NCBI RefSeq assembly: GCF_002874775.1
Contig: NZ_CP020991.1
Span: 2,394,451-2,458,450, forward strand
Direction: 5' to 3'
Source: Monoglobus pectinilyticus
GTDB lineage: Bacteria > Bacillota > Clostridia > Monoglobales > Monoglobaceae
DNA length: 64,000 nucleotides
Part shown: piece after piece, positions 42,866-53,156 of the stretch
Position numbering within the stretch: position 1 is the first letter of the stretch
Layout: each line of letters opens with the position of its first letter
Program-made: the position numbers and the translations under genes
The notes under the pieces: generated by a model
What the model was told of the DNA's origin: nothing
Seen by the model: only the letters and a program-made list of their open reading frames with translations
Database searches by the model: none

Positions 42866-43873
42866 ATGAAATTTACAAAAAGCGAAGCTCTTGAGATTAT
42901 AAAACAGAATAAAGAAGTCTTATCGGAGGAACTCAGAGAAAAATCCCTCGCCGTGTGCAGGGAGAATTTCGGTAACTCGGTATATGTCAGAGGGCTTATA
43001 GAGTTTACTAATTATTGCAGGAATAACTGCAAGTATTGCGGCATTAGAGCCGGCAACAGAAATGTTCATCGTTATAGGCTCACAAGAGAGGAAATTTTGG
43101 ATTGCTGCCGTGTCGGCGCAGGTTTAGGGTTTAAGACATATGTTCTTCAGGGAGGAGAGGATCCAGGATTTTCGGATAATGAGCTTTGTTCAATTGTTTC
43201 GGAAATCAAGACGGAGTTTCCTGAATCGGCGGTTACTCTATCAGTTGGCGAGCGTTCGAAAGATGTATATAGGGAGTTTTTTAAGGCCGGGGCGGACAGG
43301 TTTTTACTGAGGCATGAAACTTCGGTTGAAGAGCATTACAGTCTGCTCCATCCGTCTGATTTAAGTTTAAAAAACAGAAAAAGATGCCTTTATGATTTAA
43401 AAGATATAGGGTTTCAGGTTGGGGCAGGGTTTATGGTAGGCTCGCCGTTTCAGAAAGACGAATATTTGGCTGAGGATATTATGTTTTTGCAGGAACTTGA
43501 GCCGCATATGGTGGGGATAGGTCCGTTTATACCACATAAGGATACGGAATTTAAAGATTTCCCTCAGGGAACATTAAATATGACCTTAGTAATGCTGTGT
43601 ATTACAAGATTAGCTCTGCCGAAAGTGCTGCTGCCGTCTACTACTGCGCTGGGGACAATTTCTCCGACCGGCAGAGAAGACGGTCTGCGCTGCGGCGCTA
43701 ACGTTGTTATGCCGAATTTGTCGCCTATAGGCGTAAGGCGGGACTATTCATTATATGACGGAAAGATATGTATGGGCGACGAGGCGGCCGAGTGTATAAA
43801 ATGTTTGGGAGCTAGAGTGGAGACAGTGGGATGCAGGCTGGATTTCTCGCGTGGCGACAGTCCGTTGATATAG
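42866..43873 (+). CDS. hydE: [FeFe]-hydrogenase maturase HydE (radical SAM)
   Basis: HydE (335 aa) is a radical SAM enzyme of the biotin-synthase-like group that helps build the H-cluster subsite. The cluster motif is CRNNCKYCGIRAGN (CxxxCxxC) at about residue 52-59. QGGEDPGFSDNEL is the GGE block. GAGFMVGSPFQ, GIGPFIPHKDTEF and LPSTTALGTISPTGREDGL are typical HydE C-terminal signatures. It is translated from an ATG 6 bases after hydF. Confidence 0.95.
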   Translation: MKFTKSEALEIIKQNKEVLSEELREKSLAVCRENFGNSVYVRGLIEFTNYCRNNCKYCGIRAGNRNVHRYRLTREEILDCCRVGAGLGFKTYVLQGGEDPGFSDNELCSIVSEIKTEFPESAVTLSVGERSKDVYREFFKAGADRFLLRHETSVEEHYSLLHPSDLSLKNRKRCLYDLKDIGFQVGAGFMVGSPFQKDEYLAEDIMFLQELEPHMVGIGPFIPHKDTEFKDFPQGTLNMTLVMLCITRLALPKVLLPSTTALGTISPTGREDGLRCGANVVMPNLSPIGVRRDYSLYDGKICMGDEAAECIKCLGARVETVGCRLDFSRGDSPLI

Positions 43874-43957
43874 GGATTAAAACAAAATTTCAGCATTATA
43901 CAAGAATAGAATGTGCGGCTGATGTTAAAATTGATATGACGAAAAAAAGACAAAAAT

Positions 43958-43990
43958 AAAAAACACCTCTGCGGTGTTTTTATTTTTATA
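43958..43990 (+). terminator. Bidirectional terminator between hydE and rpmB
   Basis: AAAACACC pairs with GGTGTTTT around TCTGC, followed by a T-rich tract on the plus strand and an A-rich tract before it, so it can serve both directions. Confidence 0.85.
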
Positions 43991-44068
43991 AAATTATGTT
44001 TGCCAAAGCCTCGCAGTGTTTATAAAAGCTTCGCAAAACACCGGCTTTGTGAAACTTTAAATTCAAGA

Positions 44069-44257
44069 CTAAACCGCTCTGTCAACCTTGCCTGATCTTA
44101 TGCATCTGGTACAAGCGTAAACTTTTTTAGGAGTACCATCGACAATAGCTCTGACACGTCTAACGTTTGGTTTCCAAACCTTATTTGATCTACGGTGTGA
44201 GTGAGATACTTTGATACCAAAGCTAACGCCCTTTCCGCAAATTTCGCACTTTGCCAT
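44069..44257 (-). CDS. rpmB: 50S ribosomal protein L28
   Basis: RpmB (62 aa) is a large-subunit protein. It is the zinc-binding form with CEIC near the start and CTRC near the end. SHSHRRSNKVWKPNVRRVRA is the family signature. GGAGGTG is 10 bases before the ATG at 44257. A longer in-frame start at 44344 lies upstream of the promoter, so it is excluded. Confidence 0.95.
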   Translation of the reverse strand: MAKCEICGKGVSFGIKVSHSHRRSNKVWKPNVRRVRAIVDGTPKKVYACTRCIRSGKVDRAV

Positions 44258-44303
44258 ATATATACACCTCCTTAATAGTTTAAAAATTAACTCAACTCGA
44301 AAT

Positions 44304-44332
44304 ATTATAACAGAAACTATTTTATAATGCAA
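44304..44332 (-). promoter_or_regulatory. Promoter of rpmB
   Basis: On the minus strand TTGCAT (44332-44327) and TATAAT (44309-44304) with a 17-base spacer. Confidence 0.75.
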
Positions 44333-44613
44333 GTACTTTTTCAAAAAAATTTTACATTTTATTTATATATTTTTATATTCATTACTTTAAAACTCCGCCT
44401 GTGAGTTCTTATAATTCTGCAAAATATCTTATTTATTAAACTTTAGTAAGCTGATGACGCTATGTTATCAGCTTTTATTATTTAAAGTTATATTGATTTA
44501 CTTAATATAAATAATGTTTATAAAGTTATAAAGCAAATTATTTAGCTGTTAATTTAAACAGATAAAGCGAAAATGTTATTTTTACTAAATAATAAAAATA
44601 TTTTAATTATATA

Positions 44614-44642
44614 TTGTATAAAACGCTAAAGTGTGCTATAAT
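44614..44642 (+). promoter_or_regulatory. Promoter of the RHS operon
   Basis: TTGTAT at 44614 and TATAAT at 44637 with a 17-base spacer, about 50 bases before the start codon of the first gene. The rest of the 44258-44693 gap holds a weak CAGCTTTTATT hairpin and nothing else I can name. Confidence 0.7.
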
Positions 44643-44693
44643 ACCAGTAAGGGGTTTCAGGTAAATTTTACCAATAATAAAGGGGGAGTATTT

Positions 44694-45731
44694 ATGAAAA
44701 GAAAAGTTGCGGTAATCATTTTGTGCGTCGTTTTTTTGGTTGGAACATTTTACGTTTTTGCCAGTGACGCACTGATTAATCAAGAGGATAAAACAGATGT
44801 TTTGGAAATTGCAGAAACCGCTGAATCTGCTGAACCTGACTCCACAGCGGAAATAGTGATCGAAACATCTCCTGAGCCGGATTCGGAAACTGCTGAACCG
44901 ACTGCTTCTGCGGCTGCGGAGGAAGAGGATTTGAGCGGTCAGGCCGGAGAGAATGAAACTGAGACAACAGCGTCACAGTATCCATCAAATTTTTATGAGT
45001 TAGCTCAGGTTTTAAATAGTAGAGATATAAACACTGTAGGAGTCTGCGATATATTAACCAGTTATTTATATCTGCGGGACGTATACGGTCTCAGTAATCA
45101 GGAGCTTGAATACATCGCAGGACTGATTATCGGCGGCGCTGAACCTAGCAATATTATGGAAGCCGCATATTTTTGGCTGGATACCTGCGAGGATATATCA
45201 ATTATTGAACAGATATACAATAAGAAAAGTGAATATGAAGGCGGTAAGTTTTGGGTTGAAAACGCTTACAACGACGTGACTGAATATATACATGGCGAGC
45301 TGTCTGTGGACGACGTTAATCATTATCTTGAGGCGGGTGCAGCCGCTGTTGATATACAAAATGCTAATATTTTGAGCAGAAGGGGAGTTTATACCATTCA
45401 GCAGATACTGGACAGAATCATCGGCGGCGAAACAATAGTAGATGTTATGAATGACGTTTATGGGACTAATATAACTCAGCCTGTCAGTTTATTTGGGCTT
45501 AATGAAAATGAGGAAGCGGATGAAAATATTTTAGACAGTAAAGAATTGGCCGGGCTTGAGAATAAGCAGATTGAGGAATCTGCCGAAGAAATATTGTCTG
45601 ACAGCGGCGTTTCGGAAAGACTTTCTAAGAAAAGAAATGAGAAAAACGCAGGGCTTGTAGAACAGCTTGTAGTTAACGGAATTATCCCGGGTAGAATTGA
45701 TGAGGATTTGGGGGTGATTTTTGATGAGTAA
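44694..45731 (+). CDS. Secreted protein of unknown function, first gene of RHS operon
   Basis: A 345-aa protein. Residues 1-24 are a signal peptide (MKRKVAVIILCVVFLVGTFY, cut near VFASDA). Residues 30-95 are an acidic Ser/Thr/Glu/Pro-rich linker. The rest is helical with no family I recognise. YELAQVLNSRDINTVGVCDI and AYFWLDTCEDISIIEQIYNK, then QQILDRIIGGETIVDVMNDV, look like tandem helical modules of about 35-40 residues. AGGGGGAG precedes the ATG. It overlaps the RHS start by 8 bases, so the two are translationally coupled and probably work together, perhaps in export or anchoring of the giant RHS protein. Confidence 0.65.
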   Translation: MKRKVAVIILCVVFLVGTFYVFASDALINQEDKTDVLEIAETAESAEPDSTAEIVIETSPEPDSETAEPTASAAAEEEDLSGQAGENETETTASQYPSNFYELAQVLNSRDINTVGVCDILTSYLYLRDVYGLSNQELEYIAGLIIGGAEPSNIMEAAYFWLDTCEDISIIEQIYNKKSEYEGGKFWVENAYNDVTEYIHGELSVDDVNHYLEAGAAAVDIQNANILSRRGVYTIQQILDRIIGGETIVDVMNDVYGTNITQPVSLFGLNENEEADENILDSKELAGLENKQIEESAEEILSDSGVSERLSKKRNEKNAGLVEQLVVNGIIPGRIDEDLGVIFDE

Positions 45732-48700
45732 GCTGAAATATTTTTTGTTTATTTCTGTACTGATTGTAAGCTGCTTTAGTATTTCGTGTTATGCTTCAAC
45801 ATCCGATTCGCTTTATGAGCAGTCTTTGGTTGAAAGCATGATAGCTCAGAACGGTTCGAATTATGAAAGTCCGTTTATAGCCGCGGGCGGCAATGTGGAA
45901 TTAAGCGACGGAAATGTCAACGTAAATGAGGTTGATTTGAGCCTGCCGGGGAAAAATGGTATGGACGTTAATATCAGGCGTATTCATTATGTTAACGGCA
46001 AGCCGGGCAGCTATTACGGAGTAAGCACTAATGGAAGTGTGGCAACAAGTCCGATGTATTTATATAATTACGTTTTAAACGGAGTTTCAAAAACCGCATA
46101 TGTGGCCTTTGATAAGGAAGAAAATTTAACAGATGAGTTTTATACAACATCTTCATTGCTGGGTTCAAATATGAGCACTGATACTCATGGAACAAAATAC
46201 TACGAATATTCCAGTATAAAAAGTGCTTCTGGAATATTAATGACTAGGGATAAGAATAAACCTTCGGTTCAAAATTATCAGCTGTCGAATGAAGTGTTTG
46301 CGTATATGGGCAAAAATTCCGATGTTGAAATTGGTTATGGCTGGTATGTCGCGATGCCGCAGATAAGCCAAGTAAATGTTTCGGGGAGCAGTTATATAAA
46401 AAGATATACTTATCTGTTTGAGGATGAAAACGGACAGACAATGAATTTTACATATGAGTTTGACCTTGAGGGAACAAAGTGGGTGTTTGACCCGGAAAGC
46501 TGCAATGTGTCGGCGCCTGACAGCCAGTACAACGCTCAAGTTTACAGCGATAATCAGACGCATGCTTTGGGATTTCAATACGATGTTGTTATAACAGACG
46601 GAGACGGAAAGTCATATTACTTTTTAAAGGGGATAAATAAAAATTGTCTTCCTGCCGCCATTATAGACAGATACGGAAACACTGTCCGCTATGCCGCAAA
46701 CAGCAGCGGTGTTGCTGTGACAGATACTTTCGGCAGAAACATTCAGGTATCGTCATCAGGTATAACCGTTACCAAAGGCAGCTATGTCAAAAGCGTCGAG
46801 TATCGGCTGGTAAGGTCAAATGACACAACCAGGGATCCATCGGGGCTTCTCAGCTGTTTTTCAAAATATTCTTTGCAGGTGAGAAAATATAATGGCTCGG
46901 GATATGAGACTACAGAATATGTGTCACACAAAAGCTCAATTCAATTTATAAGCAAAGAAGTTTACTATTATGATAAAATCGAAAAGATTATATATCCGAC
47001 AAACGCCTCGGTGGAATATGAGTATGAGACAACGCCGACAGTGAAAAAGTTCTCTTCAAGCACAGGACGGTATAAAATTTCACATAAGGATTATCATATT
47101 AAAAAAGAAATTGCTTATGAAGACGGGTCAGAAAAGTATTCAAAAACATACAGCTTCTATCAGTACATACAAAATGCCGCTACGGTGCCGGGTGATAAGG
47201 AGCGCTATGTGACGGTTAATGAAACTTATGACGACGGTTCAAGTAAGAGTATGAATTATAATTATGATTATGCCGGAAGACTATATGAGATAAAAGGAAG
47301 TATTGATGGCAAGGTGTATAACGAGCAGTATACATATTCCAGTAATTCCAATAAAGATTTGAGCAGTCTTGGTTCATCAACGATGCTTGCACTGAGAAAA
47401 GCGAATATGCAAAGCGTTATAACTACCTATGGCGGGAATATAATAAATGTTACATATAATAAATATAATAATAGAAATCAGCCAACATATTCCCTTAATG
47501 GTGAGAAAGAAATAACTTATACTTATGACGACAGTTTTGGGCTTCTGCTGACGAAGAATTATAAAAAGGATGACAGTACGCCCATAAGAATACAAAACAG
47601 TAAAACTTCAGATGGTAAGAGTATAGCAAGCTCTAAAATTTATGAAAATAATGCAGAGAAGTCAACGACTTCATATACATATAACAGTGACGGTACAATA
47701 GCAAGTCAGACAGTAACTCCGTCAGTGGGGGCGCAGGTGACAACCGTATATAGCTATACATACAATCCGGACGGCTCATATAGATTAACATCAACCGTCA
47801 ATAATGTGTCTGATACTGACGGGAATAATTCGTCGGTGACTACTGTTCAGAATTATGACTGGCTGGGAAATCTAGTATCCGCAACCGACCCTAACGGAAA
47901 TACTTTCTCATATCAGTATGACGGTTTGGGGCGTTTAGTAAAGCAGATAAACCCGGACGGAACATACCAGACAGCTAGCTATAATATAGCAGACAACAGC
48001 GTAACGGTAACGGATGAGAATGGGAATGTAACAACTCAGGATTATACTCCTCTTGGATATTTGGATAAAATATATTTGGATAATAATCAGAACAACATAG
48101 CCGCCCAATATACATATGACAATCACGGAAGAAAGACGAGCGAGACTGCATACCAAAGCATAGGCGGAAAAAAGGTAACTGAAAATTATACGTATGACCA
48201 GTTTGACAGAGTGGTATCACAAACAAGCAAAGAGGATAATACTGCGCTGGACACAGTAGGATATGAGTATAGTTACGGAGACGGTTTTTCAAAAAGTGAA
48301 TCTAATATTACAATAACGGTTCCGTCAAGCGCAAAAAAACTTTTGGCGGTATTTCATAACACATCGGTATCAGCAAGTTCAGCAGTCAGTGTTAAAAACG
48401 GAAGCACTGTATACTTTGCCGACTCGGTTTCGGCAAAAGGAGCGCGCTCGGTATTGGTGGATGTGTCAAATCTGTCAACTGTATCGCTTAATAAAATGTA
48501 CGGGAAAATATATTATAAATATTTGACTGATGATGATTTATCAAAGAATATAACACTGCTGGGAGGAGCCAGCCAAACGGTAAAGACCACATACACAGGA
48601 GACAGCACATATGTAAAGCCAACAGTTGAGACAGTGCTGGACGGTTTGGGAAACAAGGCGTCTGAGACGTACTATAAGCATGGAACGAGTACGGTGCTGA

Positions 48701-51474
48701 ATAAAAACACATATAAGTATGACTATATGGGAAACGTCCTGGAGACAAAAGGCGGCAGAACCTATACTGAAAACCTGGGAGACTATACGTCGAAAGCGGA
48801 ATATGATTATATGGGAAATCCGACAAAAACCTACAGAACCGACGGAAGCTATATGACCGCCGCATATGACGGATACGGAAATGTATTGAGCCAAACTGAC
48901 TATATGGGAAACACAACCACAATGGAATACGACAGGCTGGGAAGAGCGATAAAGGCAGCGGCGCCGTTTAATGGTTCAGAAAAGAGCAAAACCCTGACAT
49001 ACTATGACGGAACCAGGGATATATATACTCAATATGCGTACGACAATGCAGGAAATATGGTGAAGACAGTAACAGGACAGACAAGCAAAATAGCTGATCT
49101 GTACGGGACACTGCCGGATGCAGCGGCCAGCCAAACATATGAGTATGACAGATTCGGAAACGTGATAAAGGCAACCGACGGACTGGGAAAAAGCAGTACG
49201 GCAGCTTATAATCTAATGGGACTGCCGGTGACAGAGACGGACAGAAACGGAAACGTAAAGACAATGACCTTCAACGCGTACGGAAGTCCGCTGACGGTGA
49301 GCGTAACAAACGGAGAGACAATAACAAATACATACAGCAAAAACAATCTGCTGATAAGCGCCAAACAGGGAAGCAGCACGGTGTCGTACACGTATGACGA
49401 CTATGGATATGTAAAGACGGAGAACAGCAACGGTATAGTAAACACATACACAAACGATGTTGAAGGAAATAGAAGGAACTATACCCAAAAAGAGGGAACA
49501 AATACATATATAAACGCGTCATATACATATGACAAACTAAGCAGAATGACGAATGTAAATTTCGGAAACGGGATAAGCGCGGGATATACATATAATGCAA
49601 ATAATCAGGTGTCAAAGGAAACGAGAGGAAGTCTGATAACAAGTTATGGGTATAGAGAAAGCGGACAGTTGTCTATGATGACAACAACAAATGGAAGCTG
49701 GACGCAGGGATATATGTATGATTACAATTTGTCAGGAAATCAGATATTAAAAAGAAGCATAGATTCAGAGAATAATATATTTGATGACACAACATATACA
49801 TATGATAACTTAGGGCAGCTGTTGAGCGAGACGTCAGCTAATTACTACGCAGCATATATGTATGATACGAGAGGAAATATAAAGCAGAAGAAAGAAGGAG
49901 ACAATAATCCAACATATTATAGTTATGACAAAAACAATAGATTGACATTTTCATCAAATGAATATGGGTTATATACATTTGAAGATTCTATATATGAATA
50001 TGATGGAAATGGAAATCGTGTAAAGACGAGAAGAAATTATTATGATGATGGAGGAGATGAATCGGTAGATATAGGATATGACGAATTTAAATATGGATAT
50101 GATGCGTATAACAGACAAATAAGTTATTATAATTATGAAGTAGATTATGTAGGAGACTATGAGGATGAGACAACAGCAACGTATACATATGACGCGATAG
50201 GAAGAAGAGCAAGCAAAAAGGTAGACGGAGCGACAACAACGCACAGATGGGACGGAAGCAGCATAGTAGGAGACAGCGGAACAGGAGCGGCAACGTATTA
50301 TAGAGGTATAAATATAATAGCGCAGAATAAGAACAACGCAGTGAACTACTATGTATATGACGGACACGGTAACACAGTAACACTGACGGACGCAAACGGG
50401 GCGACAGTATCCAAATGTGACTATAGTGCGTATGGGAATAGAACGTCAATAAAGAGTTATATAAATACGCCGTTCAAATACTGCGGAGAATATCAGGACA
50501 ACGAAAGCGGAATGGTATATCTGAGAAACAGGTATTATAAAATAAACGAAGGCCGCTTCACGCAGGAAGACCCGGCAAAAGACGGACTGAACTGGTACGC
50601 ATACTGCGGTAATAATCCTGTAAATTTTGTTGACCCGTTTGGATTGGATAGTATAAAAAATTATTGTACTAATGAAGATAAATTAACATTAGAACAGAAA
50701 AAAGCAATGAACTCAGCTATAAATGCATATCATGATGGAGTTTTATCCTATGGAGATATGTTAGAAAATTTAGCACTTAACGGAGGAACTATAAGTGAAT
50801 TGGCAAAGGGACCTGCTGTAGTAGCAGAAATGGTGGGAAGTGATTTGAACATAACGGTTTATGCAAATATAGAATCTATAGAAATTATGGCGACCTTGGA
50901 TTCTGGAGAAAAGGTAAAAGGAATTTATACGCAAGAAAACTATTCAATGATGTTAAATAAAGATGACCTAGGTGATATAGAATACTTAAACTCAGGAGGA
51001 ATTACTTTTAAGGAAATTCTTTGTAAAGGCATAGAAAGTTGGTCTGGTAGTGTTAATGGAATAAATATAAATGTAAATGTTGTATATGGAAAAAGTAATA
51101 CCAATAAAACGGTGAAAGTGAATTTTCTGTATGGAAAAAGAGAAAATAGTGAGTCACCTGGTTTAGTTTCAAATATTTATTATGAGATGCGTGTAGATTC
51201 GAATGATATGTCAGTTAGAAACTTTTCTATACTTTGTGGTCATGAAGCTGGAGGTCATGCAGCATTCAATTTTAGTGATGCATACGTAAAGTCTTCTGGA
51301 ATTACTAATATAAGTTCCATAATGGGTGATGGCATTCAATATGTTACTGATTTAGATAGAGCAATGCTTCTTAGAGCATATACTTATGGATTTAATATTA
51401 ATATGAAATATCAAGAGAATATTGACCTATTAAATATATATTCTCCGGGTTGGAAATATAAGGAGAGAAAATAA
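45724..51474 (+). CDS. Secreted RHS/YD-repeat polymorphic toxin with metalloprotease-like tip
   Basis: A 1916-aa exported protein. Residues 1-25 are a signal peptide (MSKLKYFLFISVLIVSCFSI...CYAS). Residues 60-420 form the N-terminal beta region of wall-associated RHS proteins. Residues 480-1560 carry tandem YD repeats (YDYMGN, YDxxGR type) that build a cocoon shell. The conserved core ends in GLNWYAYCGNNPVNFVDPFG, near residue 1640, where the toxin is normally released. The tip (1641-1916) has HEAGGH at 1840-1845, one residue longer than the HExxH zinc site of its neighbour, followed by a downstream SIM Met-turn-like motif. It is probably metalloprotease-derived, and whether it is active is uncertain. 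GGGGGTGA precedes the ATG at 45724. The stop is 2 bases before the next ATG. Confidence 0.88.
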   Translation: MSKLKYFLFISVLIVSCFSISCYASTSDSLYEQSLVESMIAQNGSNYESPFIAAGGNVELSDGNVNVNEVDLSLPGKNGMDVNIRRIHYVNGKPGSYYGVSTNGSVATSPMYLYNYVLNGVSKTAYVAFDKEENLTDEFYTTSSLLGSNMSTDTHGTKYYEYSSIKSASGILMTRDKNKPSVQNYQLSNEVFAYMGKNSDVEIGYGWYVAMPQISQVNVSGSSYIKRYTYLFEDENGQTMNFTYEFDLEGTKWVFDPESCNVSAPDSQYNAQVYSDNQTHALGFQYDVVITDGDGKSYYFLKGINKNCLPAAIIDRYGNTVRYAANSSGVAVTDTFGRNIQVSSSGITVTKGSYVKSVEYRLVRSNDTTRDPSGLLSCFSKYSLQVRKYNGSGYETTEYVSHKSSIQFISKEVYYYDKIEKIIYPTNASVEYEYETTPTVKKFSSSTGRYKISHKDYHIKKEIAYEDGSEKYSKTYSFYQYIQNAATVPGDKERYVTVNETYDDGSSKSMNYNYDYAGRLYEIKGSIDGKVYNEQYTYSSNSNKDLSSLGSSTMLALRKANMQSVITTYGGNIINVTYNKYNNRNQPTYSLNGEKEITYTYDDSFGLLLTKNYKKDDSTPIRIQNSKTSDGKSIASSKIYENNAEKSTTSYTYNSDGTIASQTVTPSVGAQVTTVYSYTYNPDGSYRLTSTVNNVSDTDGNNSSVTTVQNYDWLGNLVSATDPNGNTFSYQYDGLGRLVKQINPDGTYQTASYNIADNSVTVTDENGNVTTQDYTPLGYLDKIYLDNNQNNIAAQYTYDNHGRKTSETAYQSIGGKKVTENYTYDQFDRVVSQTSKEDNTALDTVGYEYSYGDGFSKSESNITITVPSSAKKLLAVFHNTSVSASSAVSVKNGSTVYFADSVSAKGARSVLVDVSNLSTVSLNKMYGKIYYKYLTDDDLSKNITLLGGASQTVKTTYTGDSTYVKPTVETVLDGLGNKASETYYKHGTSTVLNKNTYKYDYMGNVLETKGGRTYTENLGDYTSKAEYDYMGNPTKTYRTDGSYMTAAYDGYGNVLSQTDYMGNTTTMEYDRLGRAIKAAAPFNGSEKSKTLTYYDGTRDIYTQYAYDNAGNMVKTVTGQTSKIADLYGTLPDAAASQTYEYDRFGNVIKATDGLGKSSTAAYNLMGLPVTETDRNGNVKTMTFNAYGSPLTVSVTNGETITNTYSKNNLLISAKQGSSTVSYTYDDYGYVKTENSNGIVNTYTNDVEGNRRNYTQKEGTNTYINASYTYDKLSRMTNVNFGNGISAGYTYNANNQVSKETRGSLITSYGYRESGQLSMMTTTNGSWTQGYMYDYNLSGNQILKRSIDSENNIFDDTTYTYDNLGQLLSETSANYYAAYMYDTRGNIKQKKEGDNNPTYYSYDKNNRLTFSSNEYGLYTFEDSIYEYDGNGNRVKTRRNYYDDGGDESVDIGYDEFKYGYDAYNRQISYYNYEVDYVGDYEDETTATYTYDAIGRRASKKVDGATTTHRWDGSSIVGDSGTGAATYYRGINIIAQNKNNAVNYYVYDGHGNTVTLTDANGATVSKCDYSAYGNRTSIKSYINTPFKYCGEYQDNESGMVYLRNRYYKINEGRFTQEDPAKDGLNWYAYCGNNPVNFVDPFGLDSIKNYCTNEDKLTLEQKKAMNSAINAYHDGVLSYGDMLENLALNGGTISELAKGPAVVAEMVGSDLNITVYANIESIEIMATLDSGEKVKGIYTQENYSMMLNKDDLGDIEYLNSGGITFKEILCKGIESWSGSVNGININVNVVYGKSNTNKTVKVNFLYGKRENSESPGLVSNIYYEMRVDSNDMSVRNFSILCGHEAGGHAAFNFSDAYVKSSGITNISSIMGDGIQYVTDLDRAMLLRAYTYGFNINMKYQENIDLLNIYSPGWKYKERK

Positions 51475-51475
51475 A

Positions 51476-53092
51476 ATGAAAAAATCTTTTAAATTATTAA
51501 TAATCATAAATATAATAAGCGTAATGATAGCTAGTATATTAACATTACAAATTTTTGCAACCCCCAATTATCAAAGTTTTGAAAACAAAACTGGTTCTAT
51601 TGTTGAAGAAATAAATATTACATATGTTTTAAAAAATGCTACTTATATTACTTCGATGGTTGGAGATAAAAATGGTATTATAGCATACGTAAGAGATTTA
51701 AATACTAATAAACAAATTGATAATTCGAGATATATTTATATTGATTATAATGGAAATGTTACTGAATGTAAATTTTTTGATGATTTGTCTTCTGACTACT
51801 TTAAATATCCAAGTGTATTTTGTGAAGGAATTGCTAGGATAAAAAAGGGAAATAAGCAAGGTTATATTAACGAAAAATATGAGTGGATAGCTAATTTAGA
51901 TTATTATTCTATTTCGAATTTTTCAAACGGTTATGGAGCGGTAAAGAAGGTGAATGGAAAAAGTTATTTGTTGAATATAAATGGAGAAGTTTGTATGGAA
52001 GCAGATGATTTTTATTATAATGGTTCGGATACAAATTATTCGGGAACTGCATTTCAAAATGGATATGCGGCATATTCTAAAAATGAAGAATTTTTTTATT
52101 TAGATGAAAACTTAAATTCTACTAAAATCATGTTAGATGATGAGTTTAATTTTAATGATGGAAAGTTTATGTTTAACGGAGGCACATTGGCTTATATGTA
52201 TCCCGAGATAGTAGATGGCAATTATACACATAAACAAATTTACTGCGTTTTCGGACACGATGGTAAAGAAAAATATCGTTATATAGTTGATCTTCCTGAG
52301 TTAGAACCTGTAAATAGCTATGATTATATAAACATACTTGCAAATGGAAATGTTGTCTTTGAAACTCCAGATGATTTTAACGACAACTTTTGTAAATCAA
52401 AAGTATCTCTTGTTACAAATAATGGTGAAGTTTTAGCAGAAAATAGAGAGTTTGATAGATACGATGGAATGAATTTTGTTAGTATAGGTGATAAAGTATG
52501 TTATGTAGGAAACTTTTATGATTCTCATTTAAAAAAATTAGATAGTATAAGTTTAAAAGGAGAATACTTTGATACTAATGATGGAAGTGTTGTCGGCGGA
52601 TTGGAAATAATAGAAAATAAAGAATTAAATGAAATTACAATAAATAAATTAGTTATAGTAAGAGATGTGAAAACAGAAATCGCTCCCAATATTAAACTGG
52701 TTGATCCTGATAAGGTAAATTTAAAACAGAATATACCAAAGAACATAATGGTGTTTATAAACAAAAAACAACTCAACTTTGATGTACCGCCAATAACGGA
52801 AAATGACAGAACATTAGTACCAATGAGAGCAATATTTGAAGCGTTGGGAGCAGAAGTAGAATGGGAAAATGAAACACAAACGGCAACAGCAACAAAGGAT
52901 GAAATAACAGTATCAGTAACAATTGACAGCAATAGGATGCTAAAAAATGGAGAAGAAATAAAATTGGATGTACCTGCAAGATTAGTAGGAGACAGCAGAA
53001 CATTAGTGCCATTGAGAGCAATATCAGAAGCATTCGGTTGTCGGGTAGAATGGGACGAAAAATTACAAAGAGTAGACATTTATACAAACTAA
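51476..53092 (+). CDS. Secreted WG-repeat/stalk protein, candidate partner of RHS tip 1
   Basis: A 538-aa protein. Residues 1-28 are a signal peptide (KLLIIINIISVMIASILTLQ). Residues 60-400 carry WG-type repeats such as QGYINEKYEWIANLDYYSIS, SYLLNINGEVCMEADDFYYN. Residues 425-538 are a stalk domain (NDRTLVPMRAIFEALGAEVE, RTLVPLRAISEAFGCRVEW). It starts 2 bases after the RHS stop, so it is made with it. Immunity proteins usually sit directly after a toxin tip, but they are normally cytoplasmic. A secreted partner would fit a protease acting outside the cell. Chaperone, inhibitor and wall anchor are all possible. Confidence 0.72.
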   Translation: MKKSFKLLIIINIISVMIASILTLQIFATPNYQSFENKTGSIVEEINITYVLKNATYITSMVGDKNGIIAYVRDLNTNKQIDNSRYIYIDYNGNVTECKFFDDLSSDYFKYPSVFCEGIARIKKGNKQGYINEKYEWIANLDYYSISNFSNGYGAVKKVNGKSYLLNINGEVCMEADDFYYNGSDTNYSGTAFQNGYAAYSKNEEFFYLDENLNSTKIMLDDEFNFNDGKFMFNGGTLAYMYPEIVDGNYTHKQIYCVFGHDGKEKYRYIVDLPELEPVNSYDYINILANGNVVFETPDDFNDNFCKSKVSLVTNNGEVLAENREFDRYDGMNFVSIGDKVCYVGNFYDSHLKKLDSISLKGEYFDTNDGSVVGGLEIIENKELNEITINKLVIVRDVKTEIAPNIKLVDPDKVNLKQNIPKNIMVFINKKQLNFDVPPITENDRTLVPMRAIFEALGAEVEWENETQTATATKDEITVSVTIDSNRMLKNGEEIKLDVPARLVGDSRTLVPLRAISEAFGCRVEWDEKLQRVDIYTN

Positions 53093-53100
53093 AATTGTTA

Positions 53101-53127
53101 CGGAGGGCGTAATAATTTACGCCCTCC
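53101..53127 (+). repeat. GC-rich hairpin after partner 1
   Basis: CGGAGGGCGTAA pairs perfectly with TTACGCCCTCCG around a short loop. There is no T run after it, so it is a weak terminator or an RNA-stability or recombination hairpin. The same hairpin follows partner 2 at 56627-56652. Confidence 0.8.
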
Positions 53128-53156
53128 GGTAATCCCCCCAAAGCTGGACAAGCGTG

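Noticed and set aside
46237-50449. Many antisense frames opposite the RHS gene, some over 100 codons
   Set aside because: They are Tyr/Cys/Ser-rich shadows of YD repeats without start signals.
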